Position numbers and translations under genes: made by a program | In this document: one piece after another, positions 36,177-49,234 of the stretch | Layout: each line of letters opens with the position of its first letter | Numbering within the stretch: position 1 is the first letter of the stretch | Notes under the pieces: generated by a model | Told to the model about the DNA's origin: nothing | Seen by the model: the letters and a program-made list of their open reading frames with translations, nothing else | The model's database searches: none | NCBI RefSeq assembly: GCF_021155765.1 | Contig: NC_060113.1 | Span: 4,975,001-5,039,000, forward strand | From: Diprion similis | Lineage: Eukaryota > Arthropoda > Insecta > Hymenoptera > Diprionidae | Direction: 5' to 3' | DNA length: 64,000 nucleotides

Positions 36177-39100
36177 AGATGACCGGAGCGCGAAACTCCT
36201 CCGAGCCTCATGCCGATTGCAACGATTCGCGCAGCTGTAATTTTTAACGAGGGATATCAATGAGCGAGAAAACTTTGAAACGCACTCACGAGGCTTGGCG
36301 TTGAATGTCGTTTCGGGAATTTTTAACGCGAGATTCTTTTCTAGATAAACTCAGAACTGCTCTCGTTTCTCTTTCTGCGTTATTCGCGATTGCGGTTCAA
36401 CGCATAACGCACGTTTTTATAACGCAAGTTCGCGAGGTGATTCGATAAGAAAGAATTTTTATTCGACTTTTTATTTTAAATTTTATTCCCCGTAATGAAC
36501 GATCTTTTATACCGACGATAGCTTTATCGTTTCCATACTTATTTCGACCTCGTATAGACCTGACAGAGAGAGAGAGAGGGAAAATAAACAAGTAGAAAAT
36601 AAATGAAAACAAATCTAAAATCTCCACGGAAAGAGAAGTAATCAACCCCCTCCCCCCTCGCGTCCATCGCTTACTCCTCGCCCGGTATTTTAGCGAAGTG
36701 GACCTTAGAGCTGAAATTATTTTTTGCAGCTCTTCTTCTCCACCGCTCGTAATTACTCGCCAAATCTTTCACGGTAACCTTACCAGTTTCTTACGACCCC
36801 TCGTCAACCCACCGATTTTATGCTTTTCTCTTTGAATATTTCGCGGCGGTGGTTCTTGCCCGGCGTTTCGTCGTCGGTTTTATCGTTTTTACGTGACTTG
36901 CGGAATTCTTGAACCGCGCGGATTACACGCAGGACGGTCGTCGCCGCGTCCTTCCGTGCAACCGCATTAACGGAATGCGTAAAAAGGTATTTAAAAAATT
37001 TTCTTTCATGAGATTTCTCCGGGCGAGATCTTTCGGACAAAAGAGAAAAAAAGGAATAAAAAAAATCGATCATCCTTCGATTTCCAAAAAGTTTTCATAC
37101 CATTACTCTGGGCTAAAAATTTAATCGGTTCAACTGAATTTCTAATCTCAAATCTCCTGCGGCTACACGGTAGGCCGGATTCTATCGAGTGAATGGATTC
37201 CCTGGCGCGGAGCTTAGACAGGAAAATTACCACCGGATGACTCGGCTGGATTTTAATATAACGGAGGGAAGTTGAACATTCCGCAGAGCCGAGTTTCTCC
37301 GACAGTGGAAATCGATATTAGCCAGTGTCCTCCCATCCTGGGAAGCTGCTGTTGAACAAAAGGACGAGATACCGAAGATGGAAAGAAAGAGCGGCTTTGC
37401 TGCAGCTCACCGCAGCTTTTAAAATGGCGACGGGCGGCTTAGCTCCTCGCCGAAGAATCCTCAGCTTCGCGATATTTGATACCAACGAAGGAAATACCCG
37501 CATTTTTGTCCCTCGGCACGTGCAGGATGCAGGAAATCGGATTATGGAGATTGGTTAGACGAAAATCGATACTTTTCATTAATTTTATCGCGTGAGGGAA
37601 GATCGTCAAATTATTTCACTCGTAATCAACTATAAAGAAAATACTGTACTTGTAAACAAAAGCTTACGTAATATATTGACGATTTATTTTACATCGTTTC
37701 TAATTTATTAAAAATCTTTTAGATTCGTTCCTTTTCTCTTTACGATAGCCTTTTCCTTCAGAAAACTGTTTCCCACAGTCACTGATAACGATTTTCTTTT
37801 TCTTTAAGCGTCAATCTTTTAAAATTATTATATTAACAGATGCTTACATGAAGAATAAAAGTATTTTCGCGAATCTTTGAATATAAACACAATATAGTCT
37901 TCTGAACAAAATCAATCAATATCGTAGTTTAAAATCCGAAGCTTGAATCCCAAAACATTTTTAACAATTTTTATTATTTTAAAATGAAGCATCGAAATTC
38001 AAGCCTTCGTTTATAACTTAAGTATTTTCTATCTCTATACGTCCTATATAACAGAGCTTCGTATCTTACGATTGTAATAATTCGTTGACTACTCAATGCA
38101 CGAAAATCTCGTGATAAAATTGGTGAAAAGTATCGCGTTCGAATTATTTTCCCAAGCTTTTAACGACTGGATAAAATCAAAAAATTATATTTCACCGTTC
38201 CTACGTGTATTCGTCGGATTTCTGGGTCCAGCTGCGGTCGATTCGAAGTGCGGTTTGTTCTTCCCGCTGCTGCATTGTGCAGATTTCGACGGACAGCAGA
38301 CGCGCGGTAAAGAAAGAATGTCGTTTCTGTTCGGGCGAGCAAAAACTTGGAACCTCGCTACCTTCTATGGCGAAGAGTACACAGTGTTCCAAAAGCTTCG
38401 ACCAGTCGAGCGAGTTGATATCAGAAGTTGGAGGCTGAACTTCCGATTCCTTGGCCTACAGACAGACAGCCACGCGGCATCACGTGATCTTTTCTCTATT
38501 GTAAACAAAACTAAACTCGGGCAAAGACACGATGATTGTTGTTCGTTTGCCTGATTAACTCACCCTCGGATACTTGAATCTAATTTTTTAAACTTTTTTT
38601 TTACCAAAAAAAGTTTGAAAACAGTGAGCAAAAAATTTTGAATTTATATGTGTTTAGAAAAATTTTTTAAAGAAATTATTTCTGCCAGTATTTGCGCAGG
38701 TAATTTTTCGAACAGCAGAAAATTTTTTATCGGTCACAAAACAGTTTCATGATTTTTGTGAAAGAAAGAAAAAAATGAAAAATGATGCACTTTTTTACTT
38801 GCTTACAAGTTCATTGTACCTACTTGGCGCAAGGTTTTTCGGTACTTTTACCTATTTACTTCAAAATTTTCGTCTGTCATTCCATCTTGCAAATGCATAA
38901 CTTGCACTCAAATCGACAAACAGAATCAGTTTATCAAGTTAAAACGGGTTTCCCCGTGTTTTTGCATTGCCGAGAAATGCCAGAGACGTTTTAGGCAGGT
39001 TGAGAATCGAGGTTCCGTTTTTTCAGCCCCGGCTGCAACGCAACGGTGCATTCACATCTCGGTCGCGTTTTATCTTGCAAAATTGGAGCGCCTTAAGAGG

Positions 39101-40376
39101 TGACAAAATGCACGAGAACCGCAAGTATGTGCGTGAATGGAAGCAGATGGGTTGAAAGCGTCATTTCATCACGCATATACATATACAAAGTAATCCATAG
39201 AAGACCAGGTACATCGGCTATTATCTTACGGCTGTTACCGTTTTCATACTGCTCGTATTGTTTCTTTCCCACGCAGGCTTAACAAGCATTTCGAACACGG
39301 ATTCGCTCCAAAGAGCGCGCGAGTAGACGAGGAATAAGATAAAAAAAGAAGAACATAAATGAAGGATAATCGGTGCACTTACAAAGATAACTATGCCATT
39401 GGGTCTCGACGTCGTCGCAGACTTTTCTTCGAGATGCTCTTTTGCGACTTGGAGAAATCTGAAAAAAGCATAGAATTTTGCAAAATTTAGAAAAATGTCA
39501 CCATTAAAATCCATTAAAATTACAACGATCATTTACTGAGGCGGATGAGAAGTTCCGAATTTGAAACGTTCCGAAAGCATCAAAATTCTGATTTTTTCAC
39601 TTCTTTTTCGACAAGTCTCGTCAAATCTAAAAATTTGAAACATTAAAATTCCGAATGATCCGAGATATTCAGTATCGTGAATTCCAATATTTTTACGTTC
39701 GAAATCCTGATATGTAACTCTGATTTTCTAATTTTTATCGTAACTTGAATTTTCGAAATATTGGATTTGGAAATTTTAAGCCCTCGGGTTTCCAACCAAT
39801 CAAAACTTCGTTGTTCCGTAAAACTTGACGTCTTTGCACCAAGTTTCGCCACCAAATAATTCGGAAGTTCAATCCCACCCCTATTCTCTTACATAATAAA
39901 CGAAAATCCGACGTTAAAATTGAAATCAAACCATTCCATTAAACAAGTAACAACTTTGCTACGTGATACGAAATTCGTGTGATTCACCATGAAAAACTTG
40001 TCGGCAAAAAAGTCTGACGAATCGAGAAAAGCCAAAGATTTTCCTTTGCGATTGCAGACGCTATTCCCCCGCCTCGAATGTATTTCTATACTTGTGTGAA
40101 TCATTTAAGGCAAGTTCTCGGCCCGGTTTTAAATCAGAGTCCATTGTTCTGTCTGAGACATGTCCCACTTCGGTGGGTTTCTTCTCTTCTTCTCTCGGTG
40201 TATTCGCGATCAACGGAGCCTGCTTTGAAATTTTTTAATCTTCGATGCACGTCCGCCCCTCGGTTCGTCCTGTCTTCTCCCTTTCATCCCCCCTTTCCGC
40301 AGAGTCAAGTGGTCGGTGCCAAAGTGCACTTTCGGCATATTTTTCCCGGTGTGTTGAAGCTGTGCGGATTTTTCAG

Positions 40377-40514
40377 GGATCAGGGAGCCGCTGGCACTTT
40401 GAATACGACATCGAGTGCCGGGTCTCGACATCGTCGCAGATGCCGCATGAGCTTCATTCCCGCCAATCGAGCGGAAAGTATAGAGGATTTGGAGGAGGCT
40501 TTAGAGAATCAGCG
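40377..40514 (+). CDS. Candidate cassette exon, 46 codons, phase 2-2
   Basis: It is preceded by the acceptor GCTGTGCGGATTTTTCAG and followed by CAGCG|GTAAAT. It is 138 nt long (46 codons), begins by completing a split codon and ends with two bases of one, the same phase left by the upstream exon at 32,298. In that frame it reads RDQGAAGTLNTTSSAG, a basic RHRRRCR stretch, and an acidic end SIEDLEEALENQ. I do not recognise it as part of any PET-LIM protein, and it would separate the first Cys cluster from the next. It may be an alternative exon, an exon of another gene, or a chance open frame. Confidence 0.25.
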
Positions 40515-42011
40515 GTAAATTCTTATATAAGTCATGAATCTGCCGGGGATCGGAGGAATTTTATGCGAACATTGAGTACAGCTTGTTAATTTTTTTCATC
40601 ATATATATAGATTGGTTTTTACGCACGATTTACTTGAAATTTAGTTAATTTTTTTTTTTTTTTTTTTTTTATACAAGCTCGGGTTTCTTATCGCGTGATT
40701 AATTTTCACCTTTCTATTATATAAGGTATTACACTTGTCTTGATCTCGTTGAAAGTATCTTCTTTCATCGCGATCAGGGTTTTGAATTACCGATATACAT
40801 ATAAAATAACGGAAGTTGCCGGATTCGCGCATGCAATGTACCTACGGGATTACTCACACGCTACCTAATTACTTATACAACTTTCCAGGTCGAGTTCAGA
40901 TCGAAAAGATTTTCTCATCGATCGGGATCACGGCTTGACCGTGATTGCAAAAGTGTGTCGTATCGTTGTACGACATCTTAGAGTGAGAAAAAAAATGAGA
41001 ATAATATCGTAGAAAATACGTTGACGTTCTAAAAGCCAATTTGAAATTTGACCTTAAAAAACGAAACGATGTAATCGAATTCTGTCCCTTCTAAACAACA
41101 AGGGTTGAAAAAATTAAAGGGGGTTGAAGTTGTTTTTTCGTTTCGTTTCGTTTTCATCGAGTGATACAGCGAGGATTGATTAATCGGGACATTGAAATGG
41201 CGAGGGGATGAGGGTGCTCAATCGACACCCTCACCCCTCGCAGAGTCTCGGGTGAATTGGAGTTTAGGCAGGGTCACGTATCTTGTTCACCGCTAGTATC
41301 GTTCGCTTGTCCGCGTTGATTAGAGGTATTTACGGGGCGTGCATTTACCAGGTGCGTGAGGAGGTATCTGGACGGAGGGGGAGCGAAATGCCGAAGTATC
41401 GATTCCCGAGTCCCGTTATGCCCTGGAAAGGCGATTCGAGCTCTGGAGCCAGCCTCCGCGTTCTTCTTCCCCGGGAGGAAGACAAGGGACGAAGAATTTA
41501 CAGGTCATAGACTATACACGTTACAATGCGTGGGATAACTGTTGAAATTCACAAGGATTCCGCTTCCGCTCTTTTACTCCGAATGTATCGAAGCCTGAGA
41601 AAACCTTCGGCGCTTGAATACCTTCCAGACTTCCGGCGACTGATGCCAGATATTTATTGGTCGTAAATCCATGCGGGAAGCGGCCATGCAAAGACTACCG
41701 AACTCTGCGCCTTGTTTCGTCCTAATCTTCAGTTTTCAATTCTTTCCGGAATTCAGGATACTTTCAGGAAATTCGTACCATAATCACAGACGTCAGATGA
41801 CCTCAATTATCGTAACAATTAAATTACTTTCATAATATATTACAATGAAAAGTCATTCAAATTAGTGATGCAAAAATTTTTAACTTGTAGAGTGCGGAAA
41901 ATTTGCTTTTTCGTACTGGAATCAGTGAGCAAAATAATACATTCCGGCACTGTTGCATGAATTAAATCGAACTATCTAGTTATAGACTACAATAAAAGGT
42001 ATTTCGATTCC

Positions 42012-42033
42012 ATTCCCGCACTAGTGCGGGAAT
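42012..42033. repeat. Perfect 22-bp palindrome
   Basis: The inverted halves ATTCCCGCACT and AGTGCGGGAAT meet without a spacer. Related GTGCGG and TGCGCAC words occur within 150 bp on both sides (41,890-42,170), suggesting the core or end of a decayed foldback element. No wider inverted repeat could be aligned. Confidence 0.7.
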
Positions 42034-42865
42034 TTACTGGTTTACTTATTCATTTCAGTACGCAAAATCAAATTTTGCGCACTCAATTAAGAAAAACAGT
42101 ACGCGCAACACGTACGCACAGGTATTTCCCGCACCCTTCTCTTGTGCGCACTAGTTGCGCAATCAACCTATCGATACTAATACCTGTCTACCGTAAGGAG
42201 TATTTGAAAGCATTCTTGTCTTCGAGGAATTCCAAGAGGCAGACGAAGCGCCTGTTGTACCTACAAAGGAAAGAATTTCCTTAATCCAGCCTTGATTTTT
42301 CCAGACTGTATAAAGTGAACTAGTCGAAAGATCGATGAAATCGATTGGACATTTTTCTTTCAAACCGGAGGTTCAACCTTCTCCTTAATTGGCTCGAGCT
42401 GAATTGACGCTGGGGTCCGAGAGACGTTACGGAGGAATAACAATTGTCCGTTAGTTTTGAGTCTGACCGTCGTCCGAAGAATAGTTTGGACATAACTTGA
42501 CCGATTGGAGATTTCGGTGGGCCCAATTAGTGACCGTTGAAAGAGGGCCTCCTATAAAACGATGCTGCTCGTTTAAAACCGGCGGTTTTATAGACTCTGC
42601 ATTAATTCACAGACAAAATTTCCACATGCACTTTCAACACTCGTATGCACGGGTCTGCCCTTACGGTCCCAGGTTATTCTAAATTATTACCAAATTCCAG
42701 CAGCAACTGGTTTTCTTCTGGGCCCGAAGGAAGGCCCCCTTCACTGTTTTCCCGACTGAGGTTATCTCGATTCTCTGATCTTGAAATCGCTCGGGAAGAA
42801 CGTTGGCAGTCAGACTCCTAACTCATCGCCTCGCAGAGTATCTGGTTGTAATCGATTATTATTAA

Positions 42866-43364
42866 CCCTCTCGCTGAACACCGACGGCGTATAACACTGG
42901 TGTAACATCGGGGTCGCTGGAGACCCCACGTGAAAAATCAATGCGTAGAAACGGAGATTTCGATTCGAATAACTCGGAAAAGTTCTGGGATATTCTTCGA
43001 CTGTAATATTGCGAAGTAAATTAGTTATTTTTAGCAAAATCACGTTTTGAATATGAACATTTTTTTTTTTAATAAAACACAAATCACCGAAAAATGAATC
43101 ACTTCACTCAGAGAATCATAACTCACTGAATTTCCAATATTTTCAGATATTTGAAGAAAAAAAATATGGAGATACTGCGCGATGATAAAAGGGTATTCAT
43201 TTGAGAGAGTGAAGTTGAATTTTTGAAAAATGAATGAATCAACGATTTTAACGATTTTTCATTATTTGTCTTCGCTGAAATCAGATTATTTTGGATGTCT
43301 CTTAAATGTAATTTACGGAGAATATACCGTGGGGTCATTTTGACCCCAGTGTGAAGCGTAAGGG
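42866..43364. mobile_element. piggyBac-like MITE
   Basis: The left end is TTAA then CCCTCTCGCTGAACACC. The right end, read inverted, is CCCTTACGCTTCACACTGGG. Each end is followed by a GGGGTC...GACCCC hairpin (GGGGTCGCTGGAGACCCC at left and GGGGTCATTTTGACCCC at right). TTAA at the left insertion point, with TGAA (one substitution) at the right, fits the TTAA target of piggyBac elements. The interior is about 500 bp and non-coding. Confidence 0.6.
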
Positions 43365-43852
43365 TGAACGATTCCACTGAAACTAGAAATGGAAATCTGA
43401 CGATAAAATCTTGAGACACAGTTTTGTTCAAATGTGGTGAATCATCTTCGCGGTAAAATTGTAAAATCAGCTTTCGAGTTCGAACATTTGTTGAATCGTT
43501 CGATATTACCCAATAATAATCGCTTCGGTAGTTTCAGATGCTTTGAAATGAGATTTAAAATAATATTCACACACCGAGTAACCTGTAGACTGCAAGTTTC
43601 ACACTGGACGTAACATATCATGATTGAAAAGTGGAAAAGACTTGATTAAACCGGTTTAAGCATAACGTAACCATCTCACTTTGATCGCCATTAGGTTTGT
43701 AAATCGACGATACAAGGATTGTACATAAAGTCTGAAATGAACCTGTAGAAATGAATTTGTCAGCGGATCCTGATACCCAGCAGGAGTTGGTAATAGCGCA
43801 AAAGAGGAACGGGCTGAAAACGAGAAAAAAGGTAATTCAAGACCAGTGAGAG

Positions 43853-43915
43853 AGAACGAAAGAGAGAGAGGAAGAAAGAAAGAGGGAGAGAGAAAGAGAG
43901 AAAAAGAGAGAGTAA
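43853..43915. repeat. GA-rich purine tract
   Basis: About 60 bp of imperfect GA/GAAA repeat on the plus strand (AGAGAGAGGAAGAAAGAAAG and similar). Similar purely simple GA tracts occur at 50,507-50,538, 51,366-51,393 and 52,723-52,745, and a (TC)n tract at 62,145-62,170. Confidence 0.85.
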
Positions 43916-45546
43916 AAGGAGTGTAAATTAGCATAGCAGCGCAGCAGACCAGCAGACATGATACAGTGGGGAAGAGGGTATGAGTTCGCCGTTGAATACA
44001 TGCATGCATAATAGATTCCCTGTACTCGTGACGTATTAATTATTTTCCGTGAAGTAATATAGGCGGATCTTTTTATCAAGTGAACAAACATTATCTTCTC
44101 CTTCTTTTTCTCCTTCTTCTTCGTCTTATTTCACTGGCGGGGTGGCGCTAAGGACGTAAAATCCTGTCGACAATTTCTTATGGGACCTTGATGCTTCTGC
44201 AGATGAGAATTTAGATCTCCAATCCGGTGTTTATCCACCTGGTGATTCTATGCAGATGTATGCAGACACCTTGCTGCCACCTTGTTCGTAATTGTACTCG
44301 GCAACCGAAACTTTATATATATCCTCACTCTCGTGACCAGCAAGATCGCTTTTTCAACCAGTCATGGTCTCTGAAGGTATCGTGTGAGAACGCTACATGT
44401 GAAAGTTGTAGTTGATTTTTGTCTGATTGCATTTCGAATACAGTTCTTATAGGGAATTTAAAATTCTGTTTTTATAATCAGTGATATAAAATAAAGTAAT
44501 AAAATGAATTGAAATTACTTTTATTTATACTATAGATAGACTGTTTCTAATTTTTTGTAATATACTCTACAACAATTCTCGAAAGTTCGGATCGAATTAT
44601 TTTACCTCTTGTCTTTTCGTTGAACCAGTGTTTTACAGTTAGATAAGATTTTCAGAATCTTTAATAATTCCAATCATTTCAACGAACCCTCGTCCAGTTT
44701 CCACGAGTCGAGATGAACTTTAAGAAAACGGAATAAATTTTTCATTAAATTAATTATCATAGAATTTCAAAATCACAAATGAACAATTTTTTTTCTTCTA
44801 TTCATTTACAATACGATTTTCATAAAGATATTCACTCTTCGGGTAGTTAATTTGAGTTTCACCCCACATTCCCAGCTTCTCTTCGAGTTGTATCGATAAC
44901 CGCGAACCGAAAGCCCGCATTTTGCATCGATAACCGAAAATCGGAGACACCCAATTTGGAAGTGCGATCTCCTGGAGGCTTAGCGACGATCAGCACTGGC
45001 AATATGCAGTAAACAACGCAGGCAACAATGCAACAGCCATAAGGGTGCACCGTGGTATTACACCCCGTTACGTGTGGACGGGGTCCGGTCAGAGTTTCGA
45101 AGAGGGTGGGAGGGACGAATGTAAGGGGGGGTATCGTTAATCAAGAGGCCTCGCACTATCGCCTGCAGGGGACAGTGTTTAGCACGTGACAAACGACCGG
45201 GTACCATGAAACCGAGGACTGCGTGGCGTGTAAACACCGTTCGCCGTCCAAACCGATGACAAAACACACCCCATGAAAATGGGGAAAAACAATAAATTTC
45301 ATAATTACTAGCACCAGATGGTCAGCCAAATTTTCCACCAGCCGATTCGAATTCCGCAGGCGTGAACGACGATGCATCAGCCACAAGAGGGCAAGGAGGA
45401 AATATCTTTTTCGGAAACAGTCTTCTGAAATAAGAAAAAAACTCACTCGTAAGAATCTTTTTCTTTTACCTGATTCGGTCCTCAGCCCATTTTTAGGGGG
45501 TATGGTGTTTTACAGGACATTTGGTTTAGTATAATAAATGCGTATA

Positions 45547-45843
45547 GAATGTTTCCAACTAAACACCGCGGTATGTTGGGTTGCCTACTACTAAGGGGAA
45601 CAAATATCGGTAATGTAGCGGGGTTAAAGTCATCGTGGGTGAGTTGGAACTGCCCTTGTTGTCAAGTTGGGTGAATTTGGTCGCGTAGTTGTCTTGTTGT
45701 TTATAATCTATGCAGAGGCGTTCGGTGATCGCGTTCCGGAGTCACGTTGAAGTGATTATGACTCGGTAGGTCTGTTTTACCGATATTTGTTTTCCTTAGT
45801 GGTAGGCAACCGAACATACTGCGGCGTTTACTCGGAAACACTC
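45547..45843. mobile_element. 297-bp hAT-like MITE with 8-bp target duplication
   Basis: The terminal inverted repeats run about 75 bp: left GAATGTTTCCAACTAAACAC, right read inverted GAGTGTTTCCGAGTAAACGC, then both GTATGTTSGGTTGCCTAC and ACAAATATCGGT. The flanking octamers are TGCGTATA (45,539-45,546) and TGCGTGTG (45,844-45,851), a decayed 8-bp duplication as produced by hAT transposases. The interior has no ORF, so it is non-autonomous. Confidence 0.75.
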
Positions 45844-48101
45844 TGCGTGTGTAATACATAATGAATATAATAAACATGAAATAAATCCGTAAGACTTGGA
45901 TTCAGTAATGACTGAAAATCGTTGAAAAGTATTTGAATTTAATGTTCATTTAAGAAAATTCATTCCGTTGAGTTTTAAGTAAGTTCTCAGCGTGCAGGGA
46001 AGATTAATTTATAAAATGATCCGTAACTCCTCCTGTTTTCAGCTGTGTGCATTCGTCTTTTTCTCCCTCTCTTGATTCCTTCTGTTTTTTATTTCTCCTC
46101 ATCCGCGGATCCCCGGAGACGGTATTCCGGGGAATATTCATAACGCTAGATTAGCCTCGGCTGGTCCTGCAACATTCGACCAATCAACGCTCCTCCTATT
46201 TAATTCACCCCCGAGCTCAGGACGATGCTGTACCTACAGGTCCCTCGGTGATTATGAGGGGTCTGTGTCCGAGCCCAAGATCTCGGCTCTGTTTATTCCC
46301 AGAGTTATAGAAGCTTCGCGCGTGCCGAAATTAATGATTAGTCCTGCAAACACTGGTTCTGGACTCTGGCCTCGTACTTAGACCCCGAAACCTCGATTGG
46401 CTTGGGAAATTTTCCCCACTCACGTTTACGCCTTCTCGGCAAATTTAATCATTCAGAATTCTGCATCTTCAGCTTCCTTCGTTTCTAAATTCAAGCATGA
46501 ACACATCATTAAATGAATCGCGACAAAACGATACATAATTCAAAGTGTGTTTAGGTAAATGTCTCACAATATCTGATCTCTAAAGTCTCACAAGCATTCA
46601 AAAATAGGAACAGGATGTTTTAGAATTATTATTTATGAGATGGAATAATTTTTTTTTTTTTTCAAACTAAACTCATATTTTTATAGCTTTTCGAATGGTT
46701 ATAGGATAATAGTACAGTTTTATAAACCATTTCCGTTAATTTCATAGATATTGGCATTAGGAGCACTTTTGAACTATATAGACGAAGTTTGGAACTTTAT
46801 TGTCTTAAATCCGACTGTCGAACGAACTCTTTACTCCCCTACTCGGCAACGCGGTTTTAAACAGTAATCAAAAACTTTCCGGGGAGTGTGATTTCAAAAT
46901 ATGTCGGGATAAAGGGGTGGATTTGCGGTGGTGCGGCTGGGAGAACGATGCCGTCGTACTACGTCGTCATTACGCGCTACGTTGAGTCTAAACGGTCCAG
47001 TCGGTAGAAACACCTGCTGCATTACCCCCAACGTCACCGATATGACGACGTCCCGACCACCGCAAATGAAAGTTGAGCCCCTCGCGAGGCTCGTAACGTT
47101 CTTAATTCAGCTAAATTAATCCAGGAAGCGAGTAGAAAAGAGTTTTCAGAATAAAATTAGCTATTGTAGTAATAGAATCGAACGAATCTACTAAACTCTT
47201 AACCCTCTTTGAAATGAATTCAAATTTAAAATCAACATCAAAGTATTTTTTACTTTTGCAAGTTTTTTTTTTTTTAGTGACATCACCGTACAGCTTATAT
47301 GAATCTCGTCACGAAATTAATTGTCTGTGCGACCTGCAACCTCCTCAAACTTTTTCGAATCTAAAATTGGCTGCGTGTTTGCCTTAAAAACAAATCCAAA
47401 AAAAAAAAAATACAAAAGCTTCGAGCGAACGAATTTCCATTTCTCCACCCTCGGTGATGTCTGGTTTATCAGTTCTCGATTATCGAGGGTTTTGCGGCCC
47501 GTTTATAGGCTCTCATGTGGATGAACCTGTCGGGAGTTTCCTAAGCTATGCCTGGCAACCAGACGCATTACTCAAAATCATCGCCTGCAAGCTTCGAGTA
47601 TACATTTACTCACTTCGACGATCCTCGCGTGTAGAATCTTCGAATAAATTTTTCATCCTACAGCCTGCAGTGAGTAGTGACAAGATTTTATCGCTAGTGA
47701 ATGGAACACGGACAGCGTAATTTAGACCGTTTCCGATCGAGCATTCGGCCTCGTCAATCACCTTCCAACGCTCTCGTCACGGCGTTCAAATCCGATCACT
47801 TGTTATACTTTGTCATTCGTTTTGCTCATACCGGTATTGCAAGTTTAATATTCTGCGCAACTTCAGCTTCCGGATGGGAGTAAAGAAACAAGCCGGGATT
47901 AACAGCTTTTTTCGCCACACTTTTCATAAAAAAAAAAAAAAAATTAAAAAATAATCAGAGGTTTAACAGTAGAAAGGGAGGCACAAAAAAGTGTTATAAG
48001 AAAAAATTGAATTGAAGATTTGCAAATCTTTTTTTTTTTTTTTTTTTTTTTAATAAACAAATAAACTTGGAAAAACATAATCGTTCGTTTAGAAAAAGTA
48101 G

Positions 48102-48324
48102 GGGAGGGTGGGGCAAAGTGAGAACCTTAAGAAAATAATCCCTAAATTCAGAAAATAAAATGTTTGGAGTAATTATCATTTCCGAATAATTTATATTTAA
48201 TAAAAAAATTCAGGTGATTAATTTTATTCCTTGTTATAATTAACAAATTTCAAGGGTCCCACTTTGCCCCCAAATTTTTTGAGATATAAAAAATTTTAAG
48301 GTACCCACTTTGCCCCACCCTCCC
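48102..48324. mobile_element. MITE with GGGAGGGTGGGGCAAAGTG termini
   Basis: The left end GGGAGGGTGGGGCAAAGTGA continues to AACCTTAA. The right end, read inverted, is GGGAGGGTGGGGCAAAGTGG continuing to TACCTTAA, about 30 bp of inverted repeat around a 160-bp AT-rich interior. The interior also has the word CCCACTTTGCCCCC at 48,257, which looks like a nested partial terminus. The superfamily is uncertain. Confidence 0.75.
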
Positions 48325-48607
48325 TTAACAGAGAGGAAAAATTATAGATTCGTCGGTAAAACATTGAAAATCTATCCATTTCCGGTGGAACTGGAAGTTC
48401 AAATTAAATGAAACATGGTAATTTTTCATTCCCGTCATTTTTTACCATAAAATCTTGAAATTCGTCAACTGTGTTTGAAAATAAAAATTGGAGAATCCTG
48501 GTGATACGTTGCTTGGTACAGACGATGTTTATAGTTTGGCTCTTAGCGTCTGACTATGTATTGTATAGCACATATAAGTAACATAGGTATAATTCCATGA
48601 GTATAGT

Positions 48608-49234
48608 ATATGGGGCATTCCACGCCAATTCGACCTGGGCTTTATCCTTGACCTTTCAGATTCGACGAGCGGTTTTTTTTATGATTGTTCTCACTTTGAA
48701 TGGTACTCGGATTTTTTTTCGATTCAATTAGAATTTTCTACAATTTTTCAGATTTTCCGGAACCATTTTACGATTTGGAATTTTTTTTATCAGCAAAATG
48801 AAGTGGAAAAAAAAAATGTCTAGGTATAGATCTGAAAAAATTTCAAAAATCCGATTTGGCATATAAAAATGTTTCAGCAACCATCCATAGTAAAACGGCT
48901 CTCGCTTCAAATTTGTTTGACGTTTTTCTTCGGAAAAACCTTGAAAACAGTAAGAAAAGAAAATCGGCCCACTCCGGATCCAAGTTTAAAAAAAATCTGA
49001 TACCTAACGCAGGATGTTTCAGAATTTGTTTAAAACTTTTGATTTTGTTCGGTCGATAAAATCGTTTCTAAAAATTGTAGAAAATTCAAATTAAGTCTAA
49101 AAACTAGAAAAAAAAAAAAAAAAAAAAAAACCGACCACTTTTCAAAGTGAGAACAATTACAGAAAAAATCTCGCTGCCAATCTAAGAGGTCAAAGAGTAA
49201 AACACAGGTCGAATTGGCGCAGAATACCCTATAT
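48608..49234. mobile_element. MITE with CCACGCCAATTCGACC termini, full-length long copy
   Basis: This is a 627-bp element with about 95-bp inverted termini. The left is ATATGGGGCATTCCACGCC continuing to AATTCGACCTG and on to TTGTTCTCACTTTGAA. The right arm is its complement, starting TTCAAAGTGAGAACAATT. The interior shares CATCCATAGTAAAACG and AATCGGCCCACTCCGG with the truncated copy at 53,798. The ends match the shorter element at 25,227. Confidence 0.85.

Noticed and set aside
37325-37558. 77-codon open frame containing MATGGLAPRRR
   Set aside because: It has a good start context (AAAATGGCGACGGG) but no homology, no donor and no conserved motif. Not enough to call a gene.
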